Positions 15,003 through 23,876 of a stretch of DNA of 24,862 nt are shown here, in pieces. The stretch lies in contig JBBDLF010000021.1 of assembly GCA_040879025.1 (NCBI GenBank), positions 1-24,862 on the forward strand, given 5' to 3'. Every line of letters begins with the position of its first letter. Within the stretch, counting starts at the first letter, position 1. A model generated the notes under the pieces. It was given only the letters and a program-made list of their open reading frames with translations. It did not search any database and had not been told where the DNA came from. A program made the translations under genes and the position numbers. The DNA is from JBBDLF01 sp040879025 (GTDB lineage Bacteria > Pseudomonadota > Gammaproteobacteria > Pseudomonadales > Pseudohongiellaceae).

Positions 15003-18000
15003 ATGTCAAAAAAATTACCCGCATCCAATCGAAAACTACTCGTAAGTTGTATTCTCACCGCAATAGCAAGCAATGCCGCCCTTGCACAAGACCAGGACCT
15101 TGAGGTTGAAGAAATTGTTGTTACCGGATCATTGATCCGCGGCACTCCAGTGGATGCACCTTCCCCGGTTCAAATCATCGACCGCGGCTCAATTGAGCAG
15201 ACAGGTGCCGCCCAAATTTGGGACGTCATCAAAAATCTCAACATCAATGCCGGATCAACAACCAATACAAACCCTAATGTCGGTGACGGGATCACTGCTA
15301 CAACCTCCAATATAAATCTTCGGAACCTGGGCACCAATGCCACGCTGACGCTAATCAATGGGAAGCGGGCAACGCCGGTTGCCGGTGCCACGAAGGATGG
15401 CAGTGAATTCGTCGACCTGAACACGATTCCGATGGTCATGGTCGAGCGCATGGAAATACTCACCGATGGCGGGTCTGCCCTGTACGGTTCTGACGCAATC
15501 GCCGGTGTAGTAAATGTCATTATGCGCACAGAGTTCGAGGGCTTTGAGCTTTACGGCGACGTGCAGGCCATCGAAGGCGTGAGCAATGCGATGGACAGGA
15601 CTGCCAGTGCCATTTGGGGATGGACCAGCAGCGACCAACGCACACACATGGTACTGGCTGGGGAGTATTTCGAACGCGACGAGACTACGATAAAAGCCTC
15701 TTCCCTGTATGATTCCAACTCTCGCGTTACGGGTTCGACCGGCAACTATGTCCTTCTCCCTGGCTTCGGATTTACTCCGAACCCGACTTACATCAATGAG
15801 GAATTGACCGCTATCAGGAATGCGGCGGGTGCCACCGGTCCGGTCTATACCGATCCGCTTTGCCGACAGCTCGGGTATGACTACGGGACCCGTAATAGTC
15901 GGGATACAAGCCCGACAGCGGCCTGCCAGGCAGATCACACTGATTATGAATACCTGGCGCCTGGTGAAGAGCGTATGTCATTTGTCGCGTCTTTGTCGCA
16001 CGAACTGAATGACAATGTAGAAGTCTATTCGGTGTTCCAGATCGCCGACCAGGATAGCCTGCGCAGCGACAATGGTTCGGTTAGCCTCACCGGGCTGGGC
16101 CCGTTCACGTTGCCGCCATTTGGCACGACTTCGGACCCGATCGGTTCTGGCGCGCAGCTTGGCGCCTTCGCGGGTGTCGCTGGCAATAGCATACCCACCG
16201 TTACCAATGCACCGGTGTCGGTCGCGAACGGCGGTCCCGGTGTTCCGAACATGGTCACTTTCGAAAGCAACATTCCCTTCCCGGGAAACAGAGGCCTTGA
16301 AACAAATAACAATCGTTATGACTCAGCACAACTTGGCGCCAGGGGTGACTTTCAATTCCTGGATCGAGAGCTGGACTACGATGTCTCTTATTCCTGGGGC
16401 CGCAGCGACGTGCTGCGCGAGGACGCCGTCCAGGTTCGCAATCGGGCCGAGCTGGCAATGAACGGTCTTGGTGGTCCCAATTGCACACCCAATGGCATCC
16501 CGGATTTGAATCTGGATGCGATTCCCTACTGGCAGATATTTGGGCCGACTGTGTTCCTCGAGCCACAGCAGGGTTTTGTCTGGAACCTACGGGAAAGTGC
16601 TTCGTATGCTCTGACCAGCAGCAATCAGGGCCAGGGTGACTGTCATTTCTTCAATCCCTATTTGACCCGGGTTACAGATCCCGCCTTGAGCAACAGCGAT
16701 GAGTTGATCGATTGGATCGTGAGGCGCGTACCCATCTCTGACCGGACCAATACCATGGGGGTTTTTGACGCATCGGTGACCGGTAATTTGTTCGAGCTAC
16801 CTGGCGGTACCGCCGCCTTCGCTTTAGGCTATCAGAACCGCGTACAGGATTTTGTTTCCCGAACCTACGACCTTGTCCAACCAGGTCTCGATGCAATACT
16901 CAGCTACGGCCCCGGCGTCACAGGGGCCGCGGAAACGCACTATGTCTCCAATGATAATAACTACGGCGGCCATATCACCCTGCCCTACGACAACCATCGC
17001 AATGTCGATGCGGTATTTCTGGAGCTGTCACTGCCAGTTGTAGAAAATGTTGAGACCCAGTTGGCAGTACGTTACGAAGATTACGGCGGTGGTATCGGCA
17101 GCGAGGTGAGCCCCAAGCTTGCCGTCAGCTGGCGGCCGATAGAGGAACTGCTGCTGCGCTCGTCATATTCTCAATCGTTCAGAGCGCCCAATGCCAGCAT
17201 TATCTATAACGGTCAAGGCACAAATACCTTCACTTACACCGACCCCTTGGTCAATCCACTAGTCCTTGCCGGTTTATTACCCGCTAATGACGCCAATGCG
17301 TTGCCGACCGGGACCCTGTCCAATCCTCAGCCGAGCCCCAATATCGGCAACGAATATGCCGATACCTATAACCTGGGATTTCGCTGGACACCTTCCGGGA
17401 GGCTCGATGGGTTGAGCGTGGGCATGGATTTCTGGCGTTTTGACTTTACGGATCGGGTTGTAGCACAGCCACCTTCGGAAGTTGTTGGGCCACAGATTGA
17501 CCTATTCAATTCGGTCGCCAGCGATCCTGCCAACTACGTCACCCGTGCTTCCTTGGCAAGCAGTGCTTCGATCCCGTTCGTACCCTGTGATCCGGTGGCG
17601 CTATCAGCCCAATTTGGGGCAGATTCGCCGGAGCGTTCAGGTTGTTATGTAGACCCTCGTAAATGGGCGGTGCCAGGCATCAATAGGGACTTTGAAGATG
17701 GCGACCCTCAAACCATGAACCTGGCCGCGGTGAATGCCGGAAATATCATCACCGATGGTGTCGACGTACGTCTTGGTTACGATTGGGAGCATGATTGGGG
17801 TAACTTCCGAGTTGGCGTGGAATATACCCATGTTCGCCAATATACGATCAAGGACTTGCCCGGGTTCGAGACCGGGTTCAGCGGTACCGGCGTATTTGAT
17901 GCCGCGGGTACTACCGGGGATGGCGGTCTTACCCTGACATCACTGCCGGATAATCGTGGCAGCATCACCTTTAACTGGACACGGAATCGTCACGGCTTTA

Positions 18001-18320
18001 CCGCGGTAAATCGACATATCGGTAGTTATGACAACCTGAGCTATGACGGCATCATCGCCACTGGAAATGCCACTACGCGCGCATTGGCGAAGGATAAGGT
18101 CGATAGCTACAGTGCTTGGGACTTACAATATAACTACACGCATAACTGGGCCACGGATTTACTGGGTACGACAGTTCTCACGCTAGGCGTATTGGATGCC
18201 TTTGAAGCCGAGATTCCGTATCTTGAAAACAACGGGGCCAGCACGTTATACAACTACGATGTACAGATGTTTGACCCTCGCGGCCGAAGAATCTATCTCA
18301 GGGCTCTGATGCAATTCTAA
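15003..18320 (+). CDS. TonB-dependent outer-membrane receptor (1105 aa)
   Basis: Sec signal peptide to about residue 28 (ILTAIASNAALAQ), then a TonB-box-like acidic segment with EEIVVTGSLI at about 35-44. A complete plug domain covers about 50-180 (SPVQIIDRGSIEQTG, NLRNLGTNATLTLINGKR, VERMEILTDGGSALYGSDAI). A long 22-strand-type beta barrel ends at an aromatic C-terminus (YLRALMQF), the signal for BAM assembly. Length and the TDGGSALYGSDAI plug motif match the large receptors of the SusC/Caulobacter-Cellvibrio style that import oligosaccharides, peptides or other large nutrients; substrate cannot be read from sequence. The ribosome binding site AGGGGA sits about 6 nt before the ATG. It follows the copper monooxygenase in the same orientation and could import its substrate or copper-chelated compounds (inference). 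Confidence 0.93.
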   Translation: MSKKLPASNRKLLVSCILTAIASNAALAQDQDLEVEEIVVTGSLIRGTPVDAPSPVQIIDRGSIEQTGAAQIWDVIKNLNINAGSTTNTNPNVGDGITATTSNINLRNLGTNATLTLINGKRATPVAGATKDGSEFVDLNTIPMVMVERMEILTDGGSALYGSDAIAGVVNVIMRTEFEGFELYGDVQAIEGVSNAMDRTASAIWGWTSSDQRTHMVLAGEYFERDETTIKASSLYDSNSRVTGSTGNYVLLPGFGFTPNPTYINEELTAIRNAAGATGPVYTDPLCRQLGYDYGTRNSRDTSPTAACQADHTDYEYLAPGEERMSFVASLSHELNDNVEVYSVFQIADQDSLRSDNGSVSLTGLGPFTLPPFGTTSDPIGSGAQLGAFAGVAGNSIPTVTNAPVSVANGGPGVPNMVTFESNIPFPGNRGLETNNNRYDSAQLGARGDFQFLDRELDYDVSYSWGRSDVLREDAVQVRNRAELAMNGLGGPNCTPNGIPDLNLDAIPYWQIFGPTVFLEPQQGFVWNLRESASYALTSSNQGQGDCHFFNPYLTRVTDPALSNSDELIDWIVRRVPISDRTNTMGVFDASVTGNLFELPGGTAAFALGYQNRVQDFVSRTYDLVQPGLDAILSYGPGVTGAAETHYVSNDNNYGGHITLPYDNHRNVDAVFLELSLPVVENVETQLAVRYEDYGGGIGSEVSPKLAVSWRPIEELLLRSSYSQSFRAPNASIIYNGQGTNTFTYTDPLVNPLVLAGLLPANDANALPTGTLSNPQPSPNIGNEYADTYNLGFRWTPSGRLDGLSVGMDFWRFDFTDRVVAQPPSEVVGPQIDLFNSVASDPANYVTRASLASSASIPFVPCDPVALSAQFGADSPERSGCYVDPRKWAVPGINRDFEDGDPQTMNLAAVNAGNIITDGVDVRLGYDWEHDWGNFRVGVEYTHVRQYTIKDLPGFETGFSGTGVFDAAGTTGDGGLTLTSLPDNRGSITFNWTRNRHGFTAVNRHIGSYDNLSYDGIIATGNATTRALAKDKVDSYSAWDLQYNYTHNWATDLLGTTVLTLGVLDAFEAEIPYLENNGASTLYNYDVQMFDPRGRRIYLRALMQF

Positions 18321-18337
18321 GCTTGTCGACAACCCAG

Positions 18338-18366
18338 GCAGCGCCTTGCCAACAATGGGGCGCTGC
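18338..18366 (+). terminator. Candidate transcription terminator after the TonB receptor
   Basis: A perfect 8-bp stem (GCAGCGCC / GGCGCTGC) with a 13-nt loop starts 17 bp after the receptor's stop codon and is followed by only TTTGG. The short T run makes it weak as an intrinsic terminator. It lies between convergent genes. Confidence 0.45.
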
Positions 18367-18489
18367 TTTGGAGTTGCACCAGGCCCATGACCTGTGTCAG
18401 CCAACGGCCATCCAGAAATTGATTACCAATGCCAAACAAAAGTGTTCATCGCCCCGGATCCGGAAAATAACAAGTCTCGCGGAAGTAAA

Positions 18490-19968
18490 TCATGAATCGC
18501 CAGTTGTTGCGAAATAAGCTGCCGCGGCTTTATTGACCCGGGGCGCCAGTATCAAGGTGGATACCATGGTGGGAATCGCCATTACCGCATACATGCCGAC
18601 GATCAGTCCGTTGACTGCCTCCAGTGAGACCACGGATCCCACGATGATCAGCGCGAGGTAAAAGGGTGTGTAAAAATGCTGGCGGTGAGCGCCGAACAGA
18701 AAGCCAAAGCACTTGGCGCCGTAGAACCAGAACGTGACAATGGTGCTGAAACTCAGCAGGGCAACCATCAGAAGCAGAAGGTAAACGCCGCTGCCGGGGA
18801 GGGCCTGGCCAATGGCTTGCGCGGTGAGGGTAACGCCCTCTGTATCTGTGCCGCTTTCCCAGACGCCGGTAAGAAGAATGATGAGGGCGGTGCAGGTACA
18901 GACAAGCAATGTATCAATAACGGGCCCGGTCATGGCCACGATACCTTCCCGGATGGGTTCCTTCGTGCGCGCGGCACCGTGAGCCATCGACTCCGTTCCG
19001 ATTCCCGCTTCGTTGGAGAATGCGCCGCGACGCACCCCAATCATTATCATGGAGCCCAACGCGCCGCCTGCCACCGCGTCACCGGAGAATGCGTCCCGCA
19101 CGATCAGCAACAGGGTCGCGGGAACTTCACCGGCGTGACGAACAAGCACCAGCAGGGCTACGGCAACGTAGATCATTACCATGGAGGGTACCAGTCGTAC
19201 GGTTATCTTTCCGATTCGCTCTATCCTGCCAAGGACGACTGCGCCTGCCAACATCGCAACGATGACGCTGACGATCAAGTCGGACAAAAGGTGCGCGTCA
19301 CTGCTTGCCCAGCCGGCTGGAACGGCGATGGTTTCCCGAAACAGGGCCATGAACTGGTTCGCCTGAAAAGCCGGTAATGTACCCAGCATTCCAGCAGCGG
19401 CAAAGAGAACCGCCAAGGGTTGCCAGTTTTTGCCCAGGCCTTCCCGAATGACATACATCGGTCCACCCCGGAGAACTCCCTCAGAGTCCTTGCCGCGATA
19501 CATGACAGCCAGTGACGCGGTGTAAAACTTGGTCGCCACGCCGACGATTGCCGTTACCCACATCCAGAATATGGCCCCGGGCCCGCCGCTGGTAATTGCA
19601 ATCGCAACCCCGGCAATATTGCCCAGCCCAAGCGTTCCCGAAAGCGCGGTGGCCAGTGCCTGGGAATGTGGGAGGTGGCCGGGGTCGGACGAGTCGTCGT
19701 AGCGTCCCAGCAGCAGAGCGGCCGCGTGACCGAAGTGTCGGTAGGGTCGCAGGCGAGAGTATGCCAGCAGGAACATGCCGCCGCCGACGATGAGTATCAC
19801 CAACGGTGTACTCCACATGAAGTCGGCAAAGGCGTTCAGCCCCACCTCGACTGCCTGCGTCATGAAGGTTGCATCCAGGGAGAGTTCATTGACGCCATAT
19901 TGCCACCACAGGTGCGCATTGCAAGCGATCTGTGCCGCAGACCGCCCATCCATCTTTGCCGTTGACAT
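18490..19968 (-). CDS. Sodium:alanine/glycine symporter, AGCS family
   Basis: The 492-residue polytopic membrane protein carries AGCS hallmarks: ALSGTLGLGNIAGVAIAITS followed by GGPGAIFWMW (about residues 108-137), GGPMYVIREGLG (about 168-179) and RRGAFSNEAGIG (about 310-322). About eleven hydrophobic helices are visible. Family members use the sodium gradient to import alanine, glycine or related small amino acids across the inner membrane. The ATG at 19966-19968 gives a 35-residue N-terminal extension before the first conserved helix. An alternative ATG at 19861-19863 (MTQAVEVGLNAFADFMWS) would be closer to the usual family start; neither has a strong ribosome binding site, so the start is uncertain. 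The gene is convergent with the TonB receptor and divergent from the exporter operon, sharing a 174-bp upstream region. Confidence 0.92.
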   Translation of the reverse strand: MSTAKMDGRSAAQIACNAHLWWQYGVNELSLDATFMTQAVEVGLNAFADFMWSTPLVILIVGGGMFLLAYSRLRPYRHFGHAAALLLGRYDDSSDPGHLPHSQALATALSGTLGLGNIAGVAIAITSGGPGAIFWMWVTAIVGVATKFYTASLAVMYRGKDSEGVLRGGPMYVIREGLGKNWQPLAVLFAAAGMLGTLPAFQANQFMALFRETIAVPAGWASSDAHLLSDLIVSVIVAMLAGAVVLGRIERIGKITVRLVPSMVMIYVAVALLVLVRHAGEVPATLLLIVRDAFSGDAVAGGALGSMIMIGVRRGAFSNEAGIGTESMAHGAARTKEPIREGIVAMTGPVIDTLLVCTCTALIILLTGVWESGTDTEGVTLTAQAIGQALPGSGVYLLLLMVALLSFSTIVTFWFYGAKCFGFLFGAHRQHFYTPFYLALIIVGSVVSLEAVNGLIVGMYAVMAIPTMVSTLILAPRVNKAAAAYFATTGDS

Positions 19969-20115
19969 GTTCCAGTCAGCAAAGCCAGATTGGTTTGCTG
20001 CATACCCGGGGCTGATGAACCTGCGCTGGGTATCGTCACGATCGCCAAGAAGCTACTTCTCAAGCGCACAGAAAATTATTGCTTGCCAAGGGAGAAGCAT
20101 GGGTGTATCTTCACC

Positions 20116-20139
20116 AATTAATTAACTATTTAATTAATT
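20116..20139. promoter_or_regulatory. 24-bp perfect palindrome at the start of the exporter operon
   Basis: Arms AATTAATTAA and TTAATTAATT are perfect reverse complements around CTAT. The element ends 3 bp before the TetR start codon at 20143. Its AT-rich core could include the -10 box, and it is the obvious candidate operator for autoregulation by the adjacent TetR protein and possibly for the divergent symporter. Confidence 0.7.
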
Positions 20140-20142
20140 TAA

Positions 20143-20754
20143 ATGAAGACGAAACCCGGACGACCCACACGTGAACAAGCCCAGAATGCCAGCGGCGGCA
20201 TCGTGAAGGCAGCGTGCGTGTTCTTTGCCCGGCACGGCATCAAGGGCACCAGTAACCGGCAGATTGCCGATGAGGCCGGGGTTACGCCGGCGCTGGTGCA
20301 TTACTACTTCAAGGACAAAGCCAGCCTGCACATGGCGGTGCTGGAGTCGGCGTTCGTGCCACTGCTGGGCAAACTGCAGGACGTGAAGGAACTGCAGGAC
20401 TGGGTCGTGGCTTTTCATACTCATCTCATCGCGCATCCCTGGCTGCCGCACCTGATGATCCGCGAGGTGCTGTCGCCCGATGGCGAGCTGCGCCCGCTGT
20501 TTCTGGCGCATTTCGCGCCGCGTATCTTCGGCTCCCTCAAGACCCTGGCAAATATCGAGTTGCAGCACAGCCACGTGCGCGCAGGTCTCGATGTCGACCG
20601 GCACGCGGTGCTGCTTATCGGCATGCTGGTGTATCCCTTCCTGGGCCCGGAAGTGGCCCGAAACGTGACTGGACGCAAGTTCGACAAGAGAATGTTGGAA
20701 GGCTTTCGCGACGATGCGCTGAGCCTGTTCATGAACGGCATCAGGAGCGTGTGA
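20143..20754 (+). CDS. TetR-family regulator of an adjacent ABC exporter (CecR-like)
   Basis: The 203-residue product has a basic N-terminus (MKTKPGRPTREQ), TetR helix 1 (AACVFFARHGIKGTSN) and HTH/recognition helix (RQIADEAGVTPALVHYYFKDKASL, about residues 44-67), then a helical ligand domain. Its order before HlyD, ABC ATPase and permease genes mirrors the CecR (YbiH)-YbhGFSR arrangement of enterobacteria, where the regulator represses the exporter (family knowledge). No ribosome binding site precedes the ATG because the 24-bp palindrome ends 3 bp upstream. The message may therefore be leaderless or nearly so; no alternative start is credible, since conserved residues begin within a few codons. 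The stop is followed after one base by the next gene's ATG. Confidence 0.92.
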   Translation: MKTKPGRPTREQAQNASGGIVKAACVFFARHGIKGTSNRQIADEAGVTPALVHYYFKDKASLHMAVLESAFVPLLGKLQDVKELQDWVVAFHTHLIAHPWLPHLMIREVLSPDGELRPLFLAHFAPRIFGSLKTLANIELQHSHVRAGLDVDRHAVLLIGMLVYPFLGPEVARNVTGRKFDKRMLEGFRDDALSLFMNGIRSV

Positions 20755-20755
20755 C

Positions 20756-21712
20756 ATGCCAGACCAGTGCGGGTTTCGTTTCATGCTGCTGTCTGCAGCC
20801 CTGTTACTGGGAGCCTGCAGCGACCCCGGTCCGCGACTGGCGCTGGGTACGCTTGAGCGCGACCGCATCACGCTGTCGGCGACGGCTGCCGAAATCATCA
20901 TCAGCCAGCCTGTCGCGGAAGGTGCAGAAGTACAGCCAGGCGATCTGCTGGTACAACTCGACCCCACCTTGCAGCAGGCGGTAATCGCCGGCATCGAAGC
21001 CGATGTTGCCAGGCAGCAGGCCGTGCTCGAGCGTTTGTATAACGGCGTGCGCGCCGAGGAGAAAGCCGCAGCCGCAGCGCGTGTCGATACCGCACGGGCC
21101 GCATTGCAGGAAACCGAACAGGACCTGGCCCGCGCAAGCACACTGGTCGAGCGCGGCCTGGGTGAACGCGCTGCACTGGAAACACTTGGCTCGCGGCGGG
21201 CCAGCTACATCGCACAGCTTCGCGCTGTGGAAGCGGAGCTGCAACTGCTGCAGGCCGGCACCCGCAGCGAGGAGATCCTGGAAGCAGAAGCCCAGTTGCA
21301 ATCCATCGAAGCGCGGCTGGCTGGTGAGCGGCAGCGTCTGCAGAATCTCTCGGTAGTCGCCACCCGCGCCGGAACGCTCGACAGCCTGCCGTGGCACCAG
21401 GGCCAGCGCGTTGCCGTCGGGCAACCGGTTGCCGTAGTGCTGGCGGAAGGTCCGCCGCATGCCCGCGTATACATTCCAGAACCTGCCCGGGCTACCATCA
21501 CCACGGGGGACTCTGTGGTCGTTCACGTGGACGGTGTTGCTGAAGCGTTTACCGGCACCGTACGCTGGATAGCTCTGGACCCTGCCTTTACGCCCTACTT
21601 CGCACTGAACGAGAGCGAGCGCAGTCGGCTGGTATGGCTGGCCGAAGTGCAGTTGCCGGCAAGTGCTGCCACCCTGCCGGCAGGTCTGCCCGCACAGATT
21701 GAACTGCCATGA
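20756..21712 (+). CDS. HlyD/MFP-type periplasmic adaptor, predicted lipoprotein
   Basis: A 318-residue membrane-fusion protein. The signal sequence ends in a lipobox (LLGAC, Cys21), so it should be lipid-anchored; residue +2 is Ser, which by the enterobacterial rule favours release to the outer membrane, though the rule may not hold here. Residues about 35-75 give the first lipoyl half (IIISQPVAEGAEVQPGDLLVQLD). A long alpha-helical hairpin spans about 80-195 (rich in Ala, Glu, Arg). Residues about 200-240 form the second lipoyl half (VATRAGTLDSLPWHQGQRVAVGQPV), then a beta-barrel domain. It resembles YbhG except for its lipoprotein anchor. It overlaps the ATPase gene by 4 bp (ATGA), indicating translational coupling. 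Role: bridge between inner-membrane exporter and outer-membrane channel. Confidence 0.9.
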   Translation: MPDQCGFRFMLLSAALLLGACSDPGPRLALGTLERDRITLSATAAEIIISQPVAEGAEVQPGDLLVQLDPTLQQAVIAGIEADVARQQAVLERLYNGVRAEEKAAAAARVDTARAALQETEQDLARASTLVERGLGERAALETLGSRRASYIAQLRAVEAELQLLQAGTRSEEILEAEAQLQSIEARLAGERQRLQNLSVVATRAGTLDSLPWHQGQRVAVGQPVAVVLAEGPPHARVYIPEPARATITTGDSVVVHVDGVAEAFTGTVRWIALDPAFTPYFALNESERSRLVWLAEVQLPASAATLPAGLPAQIELP

Positions 21713-22632
21713 ACGAAACGGCCATCGAAGCGCAGCAGCTCACCCGCCGCTTTGGTGCGTATACCGCTGTCGACAAACTGGACCTTTGCATTCCCAAAGG
21801 CAGCATCTACGGTTTTCTGGGTCCCAATGGTTCCGGCAAGTCCACCACGATACGCCTGCTTACGGGCCTGCTGACGCCGGATTCCGGCAGCATCCATATC
21901 CTCGGTCTCGACTTGCCGCGCCAGGCCGAAGCACTGCGCCTGCGCATCGGTTACATGACACAGAAGTTTTCCCTGTTCGGCGATTTGACCGTGCATGAAA
22001 ACCTGTTGTTCATGGCCCGTATTTACGGCTTGAATCGACGCAGCCTGCGCCCACGCATCGACGAATTGCTGGCCCTCTACGACCTGAACGGCAAGCGCAG
22101 GCAACTGGCGGACACACTCAGCGGCGGCCAGAAGCAACGGCTGGCGCTTGCTGCCGCGACGATACATCGCCCGGAGCTGCTGTTTCTCGATGAACCGACT
22201 TCGGCTGTGGACCCGGAAAACCGCCGCGATTTCTGGGAAAAACTTTTCGATCTGTGCGATGCCGGCACGACGATACTCGTGTCCACGCACTATATGGACG
22301 AGGCCGAGCGCTGCCATTACCTGGCTATTCTTGAAACCGGTATCAAGCGCGCCGACGACACGCCGCAGAATCTGATGAATGCGATGTCGGCCAATGTCGT
22401 GGAAATCAGCGGTCCGCAACTGCGCCAGTTAAAACAGGCCTTACTGGCAACGCCGCAGGTCAAATCGGTGGCGCAACAGGGCGTGCGTTTGCGGGTGCTG
22501 GTGAACAAAGGTGTGTCTGATCCGCTGCAGTGGCTGCGCGAACACAGTCCCATATCGCTGGCACAACACCCGATGGGGTTGATCAGACCCTCGCTCGAAG
22601 ACGTATTCGTGACGTCCACGGGAGCGCAGTGA
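21709..22632 (+). CDS. ABC transporter ATP-binding protein of the exporter
   Basis: The 307-residue protein has one nucleotide-binding domain: Walker A GPNGSGKST (38-46), Q-loop Gln85 (GYMTQKFSLF), signature LSGGQKQR (137-144), Walker B LLFLDEPTSA (157-166) and H-loop His194 (STHYMDEAER). A C-terminal extension of about 80 residues follows, as in multidrug-export ATPases of the CcmA/DrrA type. The homologous E. coli YbhF is a fused two-domain ATPase; here only one domain is present, so it should act as a homodimer. It overlaps the adaptor gene by ATGA and is followed one base later by the permease's GTG start. All catalytic motifs are intact. Confidence 0.95.
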   Translation: MNETAIEAQQLTRRFGAYTAVDKLDLCIPKGSIYGFLGPNGSGKSTTIRLLTGLLTPDSGSIHILGLDLPRQAEALRLRIGYMTQKFSLFGDLTVHENLLFMARIYGLNRRSLRPRIDELLALYDLNGKRRQLADTLSGGQKQRLALAAATIHRPELLFLDEPTSAVDPENRRDFWEKLFDLCDAGTTILVSTHYMDEAERCHYLAILETGIKRADDTPQNLMNAMSANVVEISGPQLRQLKQALLATPQVKSVAQQGVRLRVLVNKGVSDPLQWLREHSPISLAQHPMGLIRPSLEDVFVTSTGAQ

Positions 22633-22633
22633 G

Positions 22634-23728
22634 GTGGGTGCGTTGTCGCGCATCAGCGCGATCATGTTCAAGGAGTTCCGCCAACTATCGCGCGACCGCC
22701 TGACGTTCGGCATGGTAGTGATGATCCCGCTGATCGAGCTGCTGCTGTTCGGCTATGCAATCAATTCCAACATCCGCCACATCAGCGCCGGCATCCTGGA
22801 CGAAGCGCCGTCCTCGGCATCGCGCATGCTTGTGGAAACCGTGCGCGCCACGCAGGTGGTCAATTTCACGGAAGCGTACCTCACGGTCCAGGAAGCCGAG
22901 GCCGCAATCACCGCAGGCCGCGTGCGCACCGTGTTGGTATTGCCGCGCGACCTGGAACAGCGCGCGGCATCCGCACTGCCGCTGGGGCAATGGTTGGTGG
23001 ACGCCTCGGACAACATCGTGGCCTCGGCAATCATCGGCCTGCGTACCATGCCGATCGACTTTCTGCAGCAAAGCGTACGCGCACCTGCGCCCACTTTCGA
23101 AACCGTGCTGTATTTCAATCCCGAACGCCGCACGCCTGTGAACATCGTGCCGGGCCTGTTGGCCGTAATCCTGACGATGACGATGATCCTGTTCACCTCC
23201 ACAGCCATTGTGCGCGAAAAAGAGCGCGGCAACCTGGAACTGCTGATCACTACGCCGCTGCATTCCTTTGAGCTGATGCTGGGCAAGATCGTCCCCTACA
23301 TCCTTATCGGCCTCCTGCAGATGCTGATCATCCTGACGCTGGGGCATGTCGTGTTTGACGTGCCGATCAATGGCCGGCCGGAGCAGATCGTCGGCGCCAC
23401 GCTGCTGTTCATTGCCGCCAGTCTGACGCTGGGACTGATTATATCCACGGTGGCAAAGACCCAGTTGCAGGCCATGCAGATGACGGTATTCGTGCTGCTG
23501 CCCTCCATTCTGTTGTCGGGCTTCATGTTTCCCTACGAAGGCATGCCCGAGCTCGCCCAGTGGATAGCCGAAACACTGCCGGCCACGCATTTCGTGCGGA
23601 TGATACGCGGCGTGGTGTTGCGCGATGCCAGCCTGGGCGACGCGCCCGAAGACTCTTTGTACCTGATCGCTTTCACCGCGGTGGGTCTGGTCATCGCCAC
23701 GCTGAAATTCAGGAAATCGCTGGATTGA
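22634..23728 (+). CDS. ABC-2 family permease of the exporter (YbhS/YbhR-like)
   Basis: The 364-residue protein has a first helix at about 25-45 (FGMVVMIPLIELLLFGYAI), a large extracytoplasmic domain at about 46-170, and five C-terminal helices (GLLAVILTMTMILFTSTAIV through AFTAVGLVIATLKF), including the ABC-2 motif VREKERGNLELLITTPLHSFELMLGK. This is the ABC2_membrane_3 layout. I choose the GTG at 22634 because GGAG lies 9 nt upstream; the ATG at 22664 is the alternative and would shorten the protein by 10 residues. Only one permease gene is present, whereas the enterobacterial Ybh system has two (YbhS and YbhR), so a homodimer is expected. The substrate is probably a hydrophobic toxic compound (inference from family). 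Confidence 0.93.
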   Translation: MGALSRISAIMFKEFRQLSRDRLTFGMVVMIPLIELLLFGYAINSNIRHISAGILDEAPSSASRMLVETVRATQVVNFTEAYLTVQEAEAAITAGRVRTVLVLPRDLEQRAASALPLGQWLVDASDNIVASAIIGLRTMPIDFLQQSVRAPAPTFETVLYFNPERRTPVNIVPGLLAVILTMTMILFTSTAIVREKERGNLELLITTPLHSFELMLGKIVPYILIGLLQMLIILTLGHVVFDVPINGRPEQIVGATLLFIAASLTLGLIISTVAKTQLQAMQMTVFVLLPSILLSGFMFPYEGMPELAQWIAETLPATHFVRMIRGVVLRDASLGDAPEDSLYLIAFTAVGLVIATLKFRKSLD

Positions 23729-23876
23729 GAGCTCATCCGAATCGTGTCTGGTTGCTCGAATGATGTGGATGGCATTATCGAGGAGCACAACTATAATCAA
23801 ACCACTCGGATGCTTGCTATTGAGCCAATGTGATCCACCTTTAATCCACGAATATGCACCCAAAGGAATAACAACA

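Noticed and set aside
20134..21141. 335-codon open frame on the minus strand opposite the TetR and HlyD genes
   Set aside because: Ser/Ala/Arg-rich with no recognisable fold; it covers two well-supported coupled genes on the other strand.
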